Positions 1 to 9,822 of a stretch of DNA of 64,000 nt are shown here, in pieces. Position 1 is the first letter of the stretch, and the number at the start of each line of letters is the position of its first letter. The translations under genes and the position numbers were made by a program. Source of the stretch: Eutreptiella sp. 'Long Island Sound 2002'. Taxonomy: Eukaryota > Euglenozoa > Euglenophyceae > Eutreptiales > Eutreptiaceae. The DNA is taken from the NCBI GenBank assembly GCA_964036045.1, contig OZ038402.1:8634971-8698970 (forward strand), in the 5' to 3' direction. Below the pieces are notes generated by a model. It saw only the letters and a program-made list of their open reading frames with translations. It did no database searches and had not been told where the DNA came from.

Positions 1-2
1 GC

Positions 3-217
3 CTGTGGCTAACGCCTTAGAACAGTTTAAGCAACTTAAACCGACTCACGAAATGTTCGATTCTTGCAGAAATTGCGGTGCTTTGCAGGAGGGTCACGAA
101 AACGCTTCAAAACTGCGTTTTCGTGACCCTCCTGCAAAGCACCGCAATTTCTGCAAGAATCGAACATTTCGTGAGTCAGTTTAAGTTGCTTAAACTGTTC
201 TAAGGCGTTAGCCACAG
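3..217. repeat. Near-perfect inverted repeat made of two head-to-head LTR ends
   Basis: Positions 3-105 are the reverse complement of 115-217 with one mismatch; the spacer 106-114 is 9 nt. The right arm is the start of the E1 left LTR. Positions 1-114 match the reverse complement of 1962-2077, the outer end of the other E1 LTR. So this is an LTR end joined to an inverted copy of itself, a fold-back structure. The window edge cuts it, so the extent of the inverted copy is unknown. Confidence 0.9.
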
Positions 218-462
218 TCCTTCAAATCTACATAGATGCCTGTGAAAACGCGGAATAACAGTGAAATCTCGCGTATAATTACAAAATGGGGCACAACAGC
301 ATAAATTTATTGTAAAAAACTGCTATTTTAACATAAAAAACGGCAATCCTCGCTATTGCTCTGTAGCTTTGGCAATCCCATTTTACGTCATAAATTGCGC
401 TATTCAGCGCACGTGCGAGCCACAGCGGGTAGCGGTAGGGAGACCCTGCCGCTACCGCTTCA
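115..462 (-). repeat. E1 left (3') LTR, outer end replaced by inverted copy
   Basis: Direct repeat of 1973-2319 with roughly ten differences by eye. It ends on the plus strand with TACCGCTTCA, which on the minus strand is the canonical LTR start TGAAGCGGTA. The expected outer end TGTTAGAACAG, seen in the partner at 1954, is missing because the inverted copy takes over at 114. The minus orientation is fixed by a polypurine tract directly beside it at 463. Confidence 0.85.
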
Positions 463-472
463 CCCCCCTACT
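463..472 (-). promoter_or_regulatory. Polypurine tract of E1
   Basis: On the minus strand AGTAGGGGGG lies immediately before the LTR start TGAAGCGG, as expected for the plus-strand DNA primer of an LTR element. Element C has the same arrangement at 31008-31019. Confidence 0.75.
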
Positions 473-956
473 TAAAGGTTTGTTTATCCTCCAAGAGGAA
501 AAACAAACCCCAGAGGTAGCCTTCTCCTAGGTGTCCGGTGGGGAGCACCAATACTACCCTCAGGCAAAAACCTGCTTTGCCACTCTGGGAAAATAAAGAG
601 AAAAAGGCCTTGGGTGGCCTGCCCCGTTTGTTTCAAAAACCTTAAAAAGTTTTCAGTTTCCCGAAAACCTCCATGCTTTCAAAAACCAAACAACAGGACA
701 GGCACGCACACAGCACTGCAACTCAGCATCAAATCCACGTTGCTGTGTCAGTTCGTGCCTTACCCAGGCACCGTGCACTGTACTGTACAAGTGCGGGTGC
801 GTGTGCCAGGGGCTGATCTGCCCCCTATATACATGGGTTTTCAGACCCACATATATACCCGGTTGGTGGAGCCTGACAAGACTGGGCTCTCACCACGGCA
901 GGTCTGACAAGACTGGACTTGCCCACAGGTGTTCCAACAAGCGGAATATTAAATTA
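473..956. other. E1 3' untranslated region, no gene seen
   Basis: This stretch lies between the E1 gag-like frame and the polypurine tract. It holds a hairpin at 477-509 (GGTTTGTTT pairing with AAACAAACC, with an inner TCCTC/GAGGA stem). Short plus-strand frames here show no protein features and are treated as chance. Confidence 0.5.
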
Positions 957-1919
957 TCACCGTCTCCAACGGCGGCTGCCACTGCCAGGCGTCTGCGTCC
1001 CACTGTCTTGGTTGGTCGCTCTGCTGGTCGTGGCGGTCTTTTTCGGCGTCTGGAAGCCCTCCACGACTTCCACCTTCTTCTTCGCTTCGCCCGTAGCGGA
1101 CTTCGTCTTGGACGTCTTCTCCAGGCGACGGACTCGCTCTTGCAGACTCTCCTGCTCCGACTTCAGGGTCCGGATCTCCGCTGCTGCATTCCTTGCCCAC
1201 GCTGCCATCTCCACGGCCCAGGCCTTCAACTCCACCGTCTCGGTTGGTAGGATGGCGATCTCCGAGCTTAACCGGCTGGGACTGGGGTTGCGGGGATTTC
1301 CGGTGAACGCTCCTCCACGTTGGGGTACTGGTCGGTACTCCGGCGCTTTCTGGGGCACTGGTTGGCGCTCCCTTGACGCTTGACCACGGTCTGCGTGACC
1401 ACGGCTTGGACCTTGTATTCGGTGGAGCGCTGATTGGCACTCCGGCGTTCTCCAGGACGCTGGTTGGCGATCCCACGCTGCTTGACGATGGTCCGGCTTG
1501 CGGAAGAGCTCTCTTTCGACGGCTGGTTGGCCGTCACGGTAATCCGGATTGCGGCTGGTACTGCCGCTCTTGGGACGGCCGATGCTGCCGCCGTGCTGGT
1601 TCCCACGGCCATAGGGTTGACGGCTGGAAGGGCCATACCTCTGTTGCTCGAACGCGGGACTGCGGCTCGAACGGGGCCTTGGACTGGGACTCCAGTCTGA
1701 CGCGTCGCTCATGCTGTCCAGGTTGTAGCCGCCATTTTGCGGTCCCCACGTCCTGACGCCGCTGCTGTCGCTGCTGCTCATCCGGGACGCTGCGGAGGCA
1801 CTTGGTGCCTCTCCTCTGGCCGCTTGCTGCGGCTGACGGCCACGTTGCGGTGCTGACTGGCGCTGCGCCCAGCGCATTCTGGCTTCAGCGCGTGTTGGCT
1901 CCGCTCCTTGGGGCTGCAA
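957..1919 (-). CDS. Gag-like protein of short LTR element E1
   Basis: I do not recognise a named family. The 320-residue frame is rich in Arg, Ser, Pro and Gln (about residues 1-210). It ends in a helical stretch (about 220-275) with heptad-like Leu/Ala spacing typical of a coiled coil, then a basic tail. There is no protease, polymerase or zinc knuckle. It is the only sizeable frame between the two LTRs, so it is probably the gag remnant of a non-autonomous element. The first codon is TTG and the frame is open back to about 1946 without an ATG; the first ATG is at about residue 15, so the start is uncertain. The stop is TGA. Confidence 0.5.
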   Translation of the reverse strand: MQPQGAEPTRAEARMRWAQRQSAPQRGRQPQQAARGEAPSASAASRMSSSDSSGVRTWGPQNGGYNLDSMSDASDWSPSPRPRSSRSPAFEQQRYGPSSRQPYGRGNQHGGSIGRPKSGSTSRNPDYRDGQPAVERELFRKPDHRQAAWDRQPASWRTPECQSALHRIQGPSRGHADRGQASRERQPVPQKAPEYRPVPQRGGAFTGNPRNPSPSRLSSEIAILPTETVELKAWAVEMAAWARNAAAEIRTLKSEQESLQERVRRLEKTSKTKSATGEAKKKVEVVEGFQTPKKTATTSRATNQDSGTQTPGSGSRRWRR

Positions 1920-1953
1920 TGCGCTGCGGCCGGCGGCTGTCCCTGTTCAGGGT

Positions 1954-2319
1954 TGTTAGAACAGTTTTGAAGCGTTTTCGTGACCCTCCTGCAAAGCACC
2001 GCAATTTCTGCAAGAATCGAACATTTCGTGAGTCGGTTTAAGTTGCTTAAACTGTTCTAAGGCGTTAGCCACAGGCCTTCAAATCTACATAGATGCCTCT
2101 GAAAACACGGAAAAACAGTGAAATCTCGCGTATAATTACAAAATGGGGCACAACAGCATAAATTTATTATAAAAAACTGCTATTTTAACATAAAAAAGGG
2201 CAATCCTCGCTATTGCTCTGTAGCCTTCGCAATCCCATTTTACTTCATAAATTGCACTATTCAGCGCACGTGCGAGCCACAGCGGGTAGCGGTAGGGAGA
2301 CCCTGCCGCTACCGCTTCA
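1954..2319 (-). repeat. E1 right (5') LTR, 366 bp
   Basis: On the plus strand it starts TGTTAGAACAG and ends TACCGCTTCA, so both strands give TG...CA. It matches 115-462. It interrupts the pol frame of element A at 2320, which runs into it and stops at 2136. No clear tRNA primer site follows at 1953 on the minus strand; the first bases form a small CCCTG/CAGGG palindrome. Confidence 0.8.
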
Positions 2320-3845
2320 CCATCTTCTCCGTCGTACTCGTCTAGGTAGACCATGCTTTTCCATTTTTCTGTTAGCTCCAGTTTTTGGAGTCTGTCAATT
2401 TGATTTAGTAGAAGGAGACGAGTTTCTTCCAAATCTTCTTTTGAAGAAGGGAACGAATTTTTACTCGGGCGTGCGTGTAGGAGACGGAGTTCACGTTCGT
2501 CTCCTTCGCTCGTCATCGATTCTAGTGGGACGGAAACGTGTGAAAGAAGTTTTTCGGGGTTAGGAGTTTCGGAAGGGGTCGAAGGAGCCTCTAGAGGTTC
2601 TACTTCTTCCAAGAACAGGTTGGCGACCAAGTCGTCGTAGTCCATTGTGGTGTAGGAGTCGTTCGAAAAGGGTATAGTCGACTCGGAAGGAGCTTCGGAT
2701 ATACTTCCGCCTTCGTCGGAGGTTTCTTCGCTCTCTTCTTGAGTTTCTCTTGCCTCTTTCGGACTTTCTTGAACCACTTCTTCGACTTGAAACTTAGGCG
2801 TCTCGAACCTGTACTCTTCCTTGCTCTCGTCCACGTCCGGAAACTTTTTCATCATCTCTTCTTTTCCGTACCCACGGTGGTGCTTTAGCACGAACTTCTT
2901 TATCTCCTCAGACACCTTTTCCATGGGGTTAGAGGACACGTTTTGCCCCGAGACTAGGTACATAGCGGTTCGCCAACGGGGCTTTGGCAAAACCTCTTCT
3001 TTTGGGTTAAGTTGGTAAAGAGGAACGTCAGGTAAGAGCAACTTTGTCACCGTCAACTTTTCGAGTATAGGCCCCCATAGCTTTTCTTTTTCTTCCCACT
3101 TCTTCCCTTCGGGAATAACCAACGCGACCGTAGCTTGGTCCACATAAACTTTTACCAACGTGTGGAGTATTTTTGAGAAAGGGGGGTTGGCGTAGAGCAT
3201 CTTCCAAGCTCCCAACTTTCCCCAGTCATACCACCACGTGTTGTTGGTTTTGGGAGTACAAAAGTACTCCGCGTCGGCGTTCTCTTTGGACGCAAAGAGT
3301 TCGACAAAGTCGCCGTTACACGTGTTCGGGTTAAGGCCAAGTTCTCGAAACGCGTCACGCTTGGCGGCGGAGTCGAGAGTGTAGTTCTCCGTTCGGTGTA
3401 GGCCCAAGGTAGCGAGGATACTCTCTTGCTTCACCTCGCTTTCGAGTGCCAACGGAAAACTCTTGAGAGTCTTGAGCGTAGGTCTTGGACACTTTGTCTC
3501 CTTGAGGGGTATTGCTTCCCATTCTTGCTCTTCGTTCACCACCAACAAGTGAGTGGGCTCTGGAAGGGATAAATATTTTATCCACTCGTTTTGCGCAAAG
3601 AAGTCCGTCCCCAATACGGCTTCAAAGGCGTCGGTGCTGAATGCTTGAAACTTTCGGTCCCCCACTTGTACTTCTCCTTCTATCTCGCTTTCTGTGAGAG
3701 TGACTCCCCCTTCTCCCGTTTTTACCCCGCAAATATTTTTGGGAACTAGGTCCTCGTAGTTTACGGACCTAGAGGAGACTAGGGAGATTGTTGCGCCGGT
3801 ATCAAGGTATGCGTCCACCCATGCACCATTGATAGCGACCCTCAA
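2136..3845 (-). pseudogene. pol: Element A pol fragment: aspartic protease and Dam/DIRS-MT-like domain, truncated by E1
   Basis: The protease active site is DTGA at about residues 15-18, followed by the conserved AVLGTDFF near 76-83. At 178-300 comes a domain with ELFASKEN and ANPPF (NPPF at about 220-223), then a TVALVIPEGKKW strand. This resembles the Dam-like methyltransferase region of DIRS elements. An acidic Ser/Glu linker follows. Residues encoded below 2320 belong to the E1 LTR, so the protein is cut before any reverse transcriptase. The first codon here is TTG; the frame is open upstream and overlaps the end of gag in the -1 frame, so it is probably made by -1 frameshifting near the G-run at about 3893-3898 rather than from its own start. 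Confidence 0.75.
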
Positions 3846-3883
3846 TAGGTAGCAATACCTCGGTGCGTCGTCTCGGTGTCCAC

Positions 3884-5971
3884 CTAGGCTTCCCCCGGCG
3901 TTTGACCCGCGAGAAAGTCTTTGAGGTTCTTAGCTTGCCTTTCCAGCTTGAGAACTCTTTTTCGCTTCTTTTCTCGCTCTCCTTCCGTCAACTCTTCCAA
4001 GCGTTTCTTCTCTTGAGGCTTTCCTTTGTCGTCGTCTTTTCCTTTGCCTTTTTTTCCTTCGTTCGCCTTTCCTCCGTTCGCTTTTCCTCCACTTCCTTTT
4101 TCTCCTCCTTTCGCTTGGTCCTTTCCCCCTTTGCCTTGACCTTTCTTCGTTTGCTTTTGCTCTTCTTTCCTCGCGTCAAGGCTGTCTTGCCACGCCTTGT
4201 CTCTTACGTTGTGTTTTGTCCCACAATTGGGGCAAAACACGGTGGCGAAGAACTTGGGCGCTGTGAAGTTGTCCTCCTCGACTTCCCTTCGCCAATACCA
4301 CTGCCCTTGGCCTTGTCCTTTGCCTCGTCCACCTTTTCCACGGCCACGACCACCACCACCACGGTTGCTGTTTGCTTGTCCTCGTGCTTGTTGGAAAGAC
4401 ACGAAGCACTCCTCACATAGCGAGTGGGCAAAGGCTTCTTCTTGGTTCATAGGGGCGTTGGAGTCGGCGTTGGTGTTGCCGTCTAGCCACTTGAGTTGAG
4501 CCATCGAGTGCACGTTCTTCAAAGTAGCGTCGGACTTTCTCTGGAGGGCCAACTCGTAGAGGAGGTCAACGAGAGAGTTGAAAGTGTGTATTCTAGACAA
4601 CCTCTCGGGAGTAGCATGTATTTCGTCCATGTTTTTGGGCGGAACACGAGGTAGGAGGTGTAGGAGGGCTTTGGAGTCGTCGTAGTAGGACGTAGCCAAT
4701 TGGTCCGTAAGCGTAGTAAACTTTTGGACGTATTGGGCTATGTCCGCGGTTGTAGGGTATTCCTTCAACCGAGGGATACGCTCTATCTCTTGAATAAGCT
4801 CTAGGTCGGTAACGTAAGTAGGGTAGAGCTTTTCGAGCGTAATAAGGAACCTTACCCAAGAGTCACTTTTCTTGAGTGCCCCCAAAACCACTTCTCTTAC
4901 ATCCTTGTTATCACAACCGTTGATAACAAGGTCCGCCTTGGCTCTTTCGTTGAGGTCTTCTTGTCCCGTCGACCTCAAGAACCTCAAAAAATCTTCGGCG
5001 TAAACGTCGAGGTCTCTACCCGAAAACTTGGGTAGTTTGGTTTCGGTTTGGGGTTTGAAAAAAGCTTTGGTTCCTCTACCGGTATGTGGCACCGGTTGTG
5101 TGGGGTCGGGGAGTAGCGCCATAGGCGCTAGTGGACCGAGTCCTAGGGCGAGGGCTTGGTCGAGGGTGTATACTTCGTAGGTAGTGGTAAAGCACGCCAC
5201 GGGTTTGGGTGCTTTGGTACGGGGTACAAAGGGCGACTTGACTCCAGGAGGCACACCGGCAAGCCCGGTGCACACTCGGGTTAGAGGCGAGGGGTGGTAA
5301 GGTACACAAGGGTTAGTGGTTAAGTTAGCACTAGTCCTATTTTCTAAGTTTTCAAGACGACCCTTGAGTTGTTGCAAGGTCGACAAAAGGATAGTGCTCT
5401 CTTCCGAAGAAGGAGAGGCTTGGAAAACATGAGTCCTTTTGGGAGCTTGAGGCTCAGAGAAAAACTTAGGCTCAGGAACTCCGGTAGGCACTCCATGAAC
5501 AATAGGTTCTCCACGGATAGGGGGTTGAGGCATAGTGGCGTAAGTCACATTAGAACGCCATGGCACAGTTTGGAAGAGATTATTCGAAGACGATGTGGTC
5601 CCCCACTCATGAGTCTGTGGGGCATTAGTGAATGAACCTTCATGGTGTTCAACTTGTTGAACCATTTGTTGCAACCGACCACTCTGGTTGAGCAACGATA
5701 GGACCTCCATAGCATTCGCTAGCTCAGCTGTCGTCATGTTATTCGCTGAAGGCACTGGGCGTGGAGCTACAGCTTCAGCATACTCAGGACATGTAGGCGC
5801 AGGAAAACGATAGGCTTCGAATCGAGATCCGTCTAGAGGTACTTCTGGGGTTCCAAACCCGGCCATGGTAGGCGCGACTAGTTCCTCATCGGAGACCGGT
5901 ATCACGACTTGCGCGTCGTTTTCAGAAGCGCCCGTAGCTTCTAGGCTGCTTGGAGTTCTCACAGGGTCCAT
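3884..5971 (-). CDS. gag: Element A Gag polyprotein
   Basis: 695 residues from a true ATG. The N-terminal third is low-complexity. A capsid-like helical region follows (about residues 320-510, beginning near LPKFSGRDLDVYAEDFLRF, the usual start of a retrotransposon Gag). Then comes a Gly/Arg-rich segment, a CPNCGTKH zinc-ribbon-like motif instead of a normal CCHC knuckle, and a very basic Lys/Gly tail likely to bind RNA. It ends TAG; the pol frame overlaps in -1. The ATG is followed by an open capsid frame and is duplicated with its leader at 10074, which supports this start. Confidence 0.8.
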   Translation of the reverse strand: MDPVRTPSSLEATGASENDAQVVIPVSDEELVAPTMAGFGTPEVPLDGSRFEAYRFPAPTCPEYAEAVAPRPVPSANNMTTAELANAMEVLSLLNQSGRLQQMVQQVEHHEGSFTNAPQTHEWGTTSSSNNLFQTVPWRSNVTYATMPQPPIRGEPIVHGVPTGVPEPKFFSEPQAPKRTHVFQASPSSEESTILLSTLQQLKGRLENLENRTSANLTTNPCVPYHPSPLTRVCTGLAGVPPGVKSPFVPRTKAPKPVACFTTTYEVYTLDQALALGLGPLAPMALLPDPTQPVPHTGRGTKAFFKPQTETKLPKFSGRDLDVYAEDFLRFLRSTGQEDLNERAKADLVINGCDNKDVREVVLGALKKSDSWVRFLITLEKLYPTYVTDLELIQEIERIPRLKEYPTTADIAQYVQKFTTLTDQLATSYYDDSKALLHLLPRVPPKNMDEIHATPERLSRIHTFNSLVDLLYELALQRKSDATLKNVHSMAQLKWLDGNTNADSNAPMNQEEAFAHSLCEECFVSFQQARGQANSNRGGGGRGRGKGGRGKGQGQGQWYWRREVEEDNFTAPKFFATVFCPNCGTKHNVRDKAWQDSLDARKEEQKQTKKGQGKGGKDQAKGGEKGSGGKANGGKANEGKKGKGKDDDKGKPQEKKRLEELTEGEREKKRKRVLKLERQAKNLKDFLAGQTPGEA

Positions 5972-5995
5972 CTCAATTTTTCAGACTCGATTTTC
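5720..5995. repeat. 276-bp direct repeat, left copy (element A gag start and leader)
   Basis: Matches 9823-10098 with about three substitutions by eye. It contains the first part of gag and 24 bp of leader. The two copies exactly bracket the GC-rich insert. Confidence 0.9.
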
Positions 5996-6073
5996 CCCCA
6001 GCAGAGGGAAGCCCCCCGAAACCGCAAGGCACCCACCCCCCCACGCCCCACCACCCCACAACTGTGCCCGTAC

Positions 6074-7681
6074 ATGGTGGCAGCCCGCCTCATGGCGCTG
6101 CTATGGCCGGGCCCCCACACCCCCACCCAAAACTACCCCCACCTCACAGAGGAGGACATGCCCGGCATCCAGCGATGCTTCTTCCGGACCCTCGACTACC
6201 TCCAGCAAACACACCCCCACGTCCTGGAGCAGATATGGCCACCCCCCGGGTAACCCACGTGCCCGCACAGCCGGGACAACGCCGCCACGCGAGCACCAGC
6301 ACGCACGGATCACCAGGGAAAACGCGCGCACACGCCCGATGCCCGAACCTGCACCCTCGTTCTCGCTACTTACAGGACCCAGCATCATACGCCCGCCCCC
6401 GAGGCCCGGGACCCTCCGCCGTATCCCCCGGCCCTCTCCTCCGCCTCCGACTCCACAACCTCCACCACCACGACCACCTCATCCACCACCACCACCACGT
6501 CCTCATCCAGCACTCCACCCCCCAGGCCGCGGGGGACACCTCCCAAACGGGCCTCCAAACCCGCCCCCACCGCGAGCAGCCCCGCCGCCGCCAAAGCCCA
6601 CGCCCCGGCGAAGCCCACGCCAACGACCCAGCCGAAGCCCAAGACCGCCGCCAAACGGCGACCCGCAGCCAAGCCCAAACCCAAGCCCAAACCCGGCGCC
6701 ACGACGGCAGCGGGAGCCCGGCCCCCCGAGGATGTCCTCTACGACATCCGGCCCCAGCCGTCCCAGGCCCGAAGGCAGCAGCGCCCAGCGCGGCGCCCCG
6801 CCACCGTCACCGACGCCACCGCCACCACCTTCATGGCGGAGCGCGGCGCGGCCGAAGCGCGACGCGCCTCGTCCCACCACCTCCAAAAGCCCGCACCCCA
6901 GGCCCACGGACCGCTCCCGACCAAGCCGGAACAACGCCAGGATCCACCAGCAGCGCCCCCGCCCCCCTACCGGCCCCCGATGACAGCCCACATGCAACGC
7001 ATGCCCCACTACCGCCGCCGCCGCCGCGAATCCCCGCCGAACCCCGAGGCGGAGACCGTACGCGCACACCCGCGGGTCCACATCCGCGTGCACCCCCACT
7101 CCCCACGCACCCCCACGGAACAGGACTACGAGGAATCCCCCAGGCCCGCCACCGCCGCCGGTCCCCACGACCCCGTCACACCCACCCACGCCCACTCCTC
7201 CACCCAAGACCGCAGGCCCGCCCAGGAACAGTGGTGGCAGCGCTGGACCCACAAGCAGCTCTGGGAGCTGCGGAAGTGGGCCCGGGGAGAGCCCTCCCTC
7301 GAGGGCCTGGTCCATCGGCCCCGCAAGGGGTCGGTGGAGAACTGCCGCCTCCGGCCGGCGGGGGGGTGGATGCCGCAGGCCGCATGGGAAGCCATGCTGG
7401 CCGATGCACTCCACCCCCTGGGATTTCACCCCCGCAACCCCTCCGCGCCCCAGGACCACCCGTACGTCCTCAGGCGCCTGCGGGAGACCCTCCAGGAAAC
7501 GCGGCGAGACGGCATCCGCCTGTGGGACATCACCCAAAGCCCAGCCCCGCACGCACACACCCCCTCACCACCCCACAAGCGTCGGCGCACCGACACCGGC
7601 GACACCCACAGCACCCCAGGAGCCCTGCGCGCCACACAACACGACGCGCCTGACCCCCCGGCCAGCGGCGCCGCCATCTAA
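6074..7681 (+). CDS. Unrecognised basic Pro/Ala-rich protein, probably two exons
   Basis: Exon 1 is 6074-6249 and exon 2 is 6376-7681. The proposed intron 6250-6375 starts GGTAAC, ends CTACTTACAG, is 126 nt and keeps frame; it removes a TAA at 6251 that would otherwise end a 59-residue peptide. The spliced product would be 493 residues. Exon 1 looks like folded protein (HLTEEDMPGIQRCFFRTLDY, rich in aromatic and acidic residues). The middle is a Thr/Ser tract, then a Lys/Pro/Ala stretch resembling a histone-H1 tail. The last third has a compact Trp-rich region (EQWWQRWTHKQLWELRKW, near 7228-7281) and a helical LRRLRETLQETRRDG segment. No known domain is recognised. It could instead be two separate frames with no intron. 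Confidence 0.45.
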
Positions 7682-7883
7682 CCCCGTTACCCAGCACACC
7701 ACCACCACGGGGCGCTACGCCAGGCCCCGCCCAGAAGTCACCAAACGAACCGGACGCCGAAAAAAGCCAACGCACACGACAACGAGCACCACTACGCCCA
7801 AAGGCGCCGAACCCGGACCCGATACCGTGGGCTCCTCTCCACCCTCAGCACGACACACACGTCACTGACGTCACTCCTCCGCC

Positions 7884-8306
7884 GTGCCCCCTCCCACGCC
7901 ACCGCCCCGCCCCCCCCCCCACCTGCCGCACGTCCCCACGCCGCCCAGCACCCAGCCCCACACACTGCGCCACAGCATCGCCTTAGTCCGGCTCCTCCAC
8001 CATCGCGCCACTTGGCACCTCACAGTAGACCGCCATCCTGTGGTCCCGCTCCCCCCAACACCGCTCCCGGGGCCGCACCCGGCCCACGCCGTGTTCGCCC
8101 CCACGTCGCGGGCCGCGGACATCCTCCCGCTCCTCGCCGCCACCCCTCCCGGGCATCGCATACTGCTTGCCGCCAACCCCTCGGTCCTCAGTGAGGTCCC
8201 CATCGAGCACGCCGACGCCCTGCACGTGCGCCCGCTGCTGCCCAACCTGCACGCTGCGTACGCCCCCGGCACGCCCGTCGACCCCTCCGTGTGGGACTCC
8301 CAGTGA
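7884..8306 (+). CDS. Unrecognised 140-residue protein in GC-rich insert
   Basis: After a Pro-rich start (about 25 residues), the sequence becomes varied and protein-like: a helix near residues 28-42, and a C-terminal part with alternating hydrophobic segments (ADILPLLAATPPGHRILLAA). It ends in TGA. It does not look like low-complexity shadow coding, unlike the other two frames. The start ATG is tentative because the Pro-rich beginning could be an upstream exon or non-coding. It lies 202 bp after the 6074-7681 gene on the same strand, so both may belong to one transcription unit. Function unknown. Confidence 0.4.
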   Translation: MPPPTPPPRPPPHLPHVPTPPSTQPHTLRHSIALVRLLHHRATWHLTVDRHPVVPLPPTPLPGPHPAHAVFAPTSRAADILPLLAATPPGHRILLAANPSVLSEVPIEHADALHVRPLLPNLHAAYAPGTPVDPSVWDSQ

Positions 8307-8406
8307 GGCCACCGGCCAACGGCCGGCCCGCACGCACCACCCCGCACTCGCCTCGGGCACACGACCCCGTGGACGCCGCTACCCACACGCCCGGCCCCGC
8401 GCAACC

Positions 8407-8782
8407 GCCTAACCGAGCCAGAACTCAAGCACAAATCAAACCCGAGCCACACCCCGAAACCGCTAACCCTTGACTCCTAACCAAACCCGCCGAGGGAACA
8501 ACGTAACCACAGCCCACACCCACAGCCCACACAGCCGCCTAACCAGCCAGCACCAGAAGCAAAGAGACACCTCACCAAACCCACCCTGACCCAAGCCTAA
8601 CCGAGCCGAAGCCCCAACACAAATCAAACCCGAGCCACATCCCGAAAACGTCAACCCTTGACTCCAAACCAGGCCCGCTGAGGGAAATACTTAGACACAG
8701 CCCACAGCCACAGCCCACACAGCCGCCTAACCAGCCAGCACCAGAAGCAAAGAGACACCTAACCAAACCCACCCTGACCCAT
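8407..8782 (+). repeat. Two tandem 188-bp repeats
   Basis: Units start at 8407 and 8595, both with GCCTAACCGAGCC, and share long identical stretches such as CACACAGCCGCCTAACCAGC. They are C/A-rich and non-coding. Confidence 0.85.
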
Positions 8783-8930
8783 ACCCCTGTACATCAGGAC
8801 ACGCGAGCCGCACCTCTGGGGCGCGACCGCCGCCACAGCACCGACGACACACGCCAGGGGACACAACGCTATAGCACCGTTGCACCAGCTGCCCATGCCT
8901 GTGCCTGCAGTGTACGCGCGCCCCTGCTTT

Positions 8931-9012
8931 CCTCTTTTTTGTTTTTTCTTTTTCTTTTTTCCCAAAAAAAAAAAAAAAACAGGAAAAAAAAAAAACAAGA
9001 AAAAAAACGAAA
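8931..9012. repeat. Poly-T then poly-A low-complexity tract
   Basis: A T-rich run (about 8931-8960) is followed by CCC and a long A-rich run (about 8964-9012). The two halves could pair as a hairpin. It may be an old poly-A insertion pair or simple slippage. Confidence 0.8.
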
Positions 9013-9075
9013 ATTAGGGGGGGAAGAAGAGGGACACAACCACCCATGGCACACGCGCACCGCACACAGCACGCA

Positions 9076-9250
9076 CACCGGTGAACAGGAGCCCAGTGGC
9101 CCAGGACACCGCACATGCAACACAACACACCGAGCGAGCACACCGGAGAACAGGAGCCAGCTGGCCCAGGACACCGCAGACGCACCACAGCAAACCGCGC
9201 GGGCACACCGGTGAACAGGAGCCCAACGGCCCAGGACACTGCACACACGT
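9076..9250 (+). repeat. Three tandem 65-bp repeats
   Basis: Units begin at 9076, 9141 and 9206 with CACCGGTGAACAGGAGCC or a close variant, and each contains GGCCCAGGACAC. Period is 65 bp. No coding role is evident. Confidence 0.8.
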
Positions 9251-9822
9251 AGGGCGGCCGAGGGACAGGAAAGAACCGATACCCCATGGGTCGGACGCAC
9301 TGGGGCGACCCAGCCGACCCACCGGGCCAGTGGCAGGAGCGGTACTCCAAGGCCACTGGTCCGAGCCCGGCCAGGCTGCACCGGAGACCATGGCAAACGT
9401 CACCCGGAGCCATGGAAGCAACCGGTGACAGGCGAGCCGGTACACAGTCCAGGAGGGGGTCACCTGCCAAGCAGAGTGGCCCCGCAACTCAAGCCACAAG
9501 GGTGAGGCGGTCGTACCGTAGACAAGCGGGAGCAATACCCCTTGTGGTGAGAGATACTCCACACGGCTGGGCAGCCCCCCAGAGCTGCCGCCCAAAGGAG
9601 GGGGCATGTGGCCCTACCCATGGACACATGTGGGGACACCCTCCCACCTGGGACACATTGACCGGGTGGCCGCGACAATGCCTTCCCAAGCACATGCGGG
9701 AGCGGCTCAAGAGGCACCTGACATAGGGCAGTGGGAGGGACAGGACGTCCCCTTGGTAAGACCATCTTCCTGCAATGTCAAAGGAGGCATCCCGAGCTCC
9801 CGAAGATACCTACCTACCTACC
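9251..9822 (+). other. Right end of GC-rich insert, no clear gene
   Basis: A 146-residue frame (9286-9726, plus) exists but has no recognisable domain and reads like ordinary GC-rich DNA. The stretch ends with a TACC microsatellite immediately before the duplicated element A sequence, reminiscent of the tail of a non-LTR insertion. Confidence 0.4.

Larger units (their letters stand above)
5996..9822 (+). mobile_element. GC-rich 3.8-kb insert in element A leader, origin unknown
   Basis: Base composition changes abruptly at 5996 to very C-rich DNA and returns at 9822. The insert holds two plausible protein-coding frames (6074-7681 spliced, 7884-8306), two sets of tandem repeats, a poly-T/poly-A tract, and ends in a short TACC repeat (9808-9822). 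The 276-bp flanking duplication and simple-repeat tail could fit a non-LTR-type insertion, but no reverse transcriptase is present. Capture of foreign or viral DNA, or an assembly join, are alternatives. Confidence 0.55.

Noticed and set aside
3863-4420. Plus-strand 185-residue frame opposite element A gag
   Set aside because: It is the antisense of the Lys/Gly/Glu-rich gag tail; its Leu/Phe/Ser bias is just the complement of that composition.
6503-7558. Minus-strand 351-residue Gly/Arg/Val-rich frame in the GC-rich insert
   Set aside because: Composition is what antisense of a Pro/Ala/His-rich GC-rich region gives; the plus frame has Trp-rich, less biased segments.
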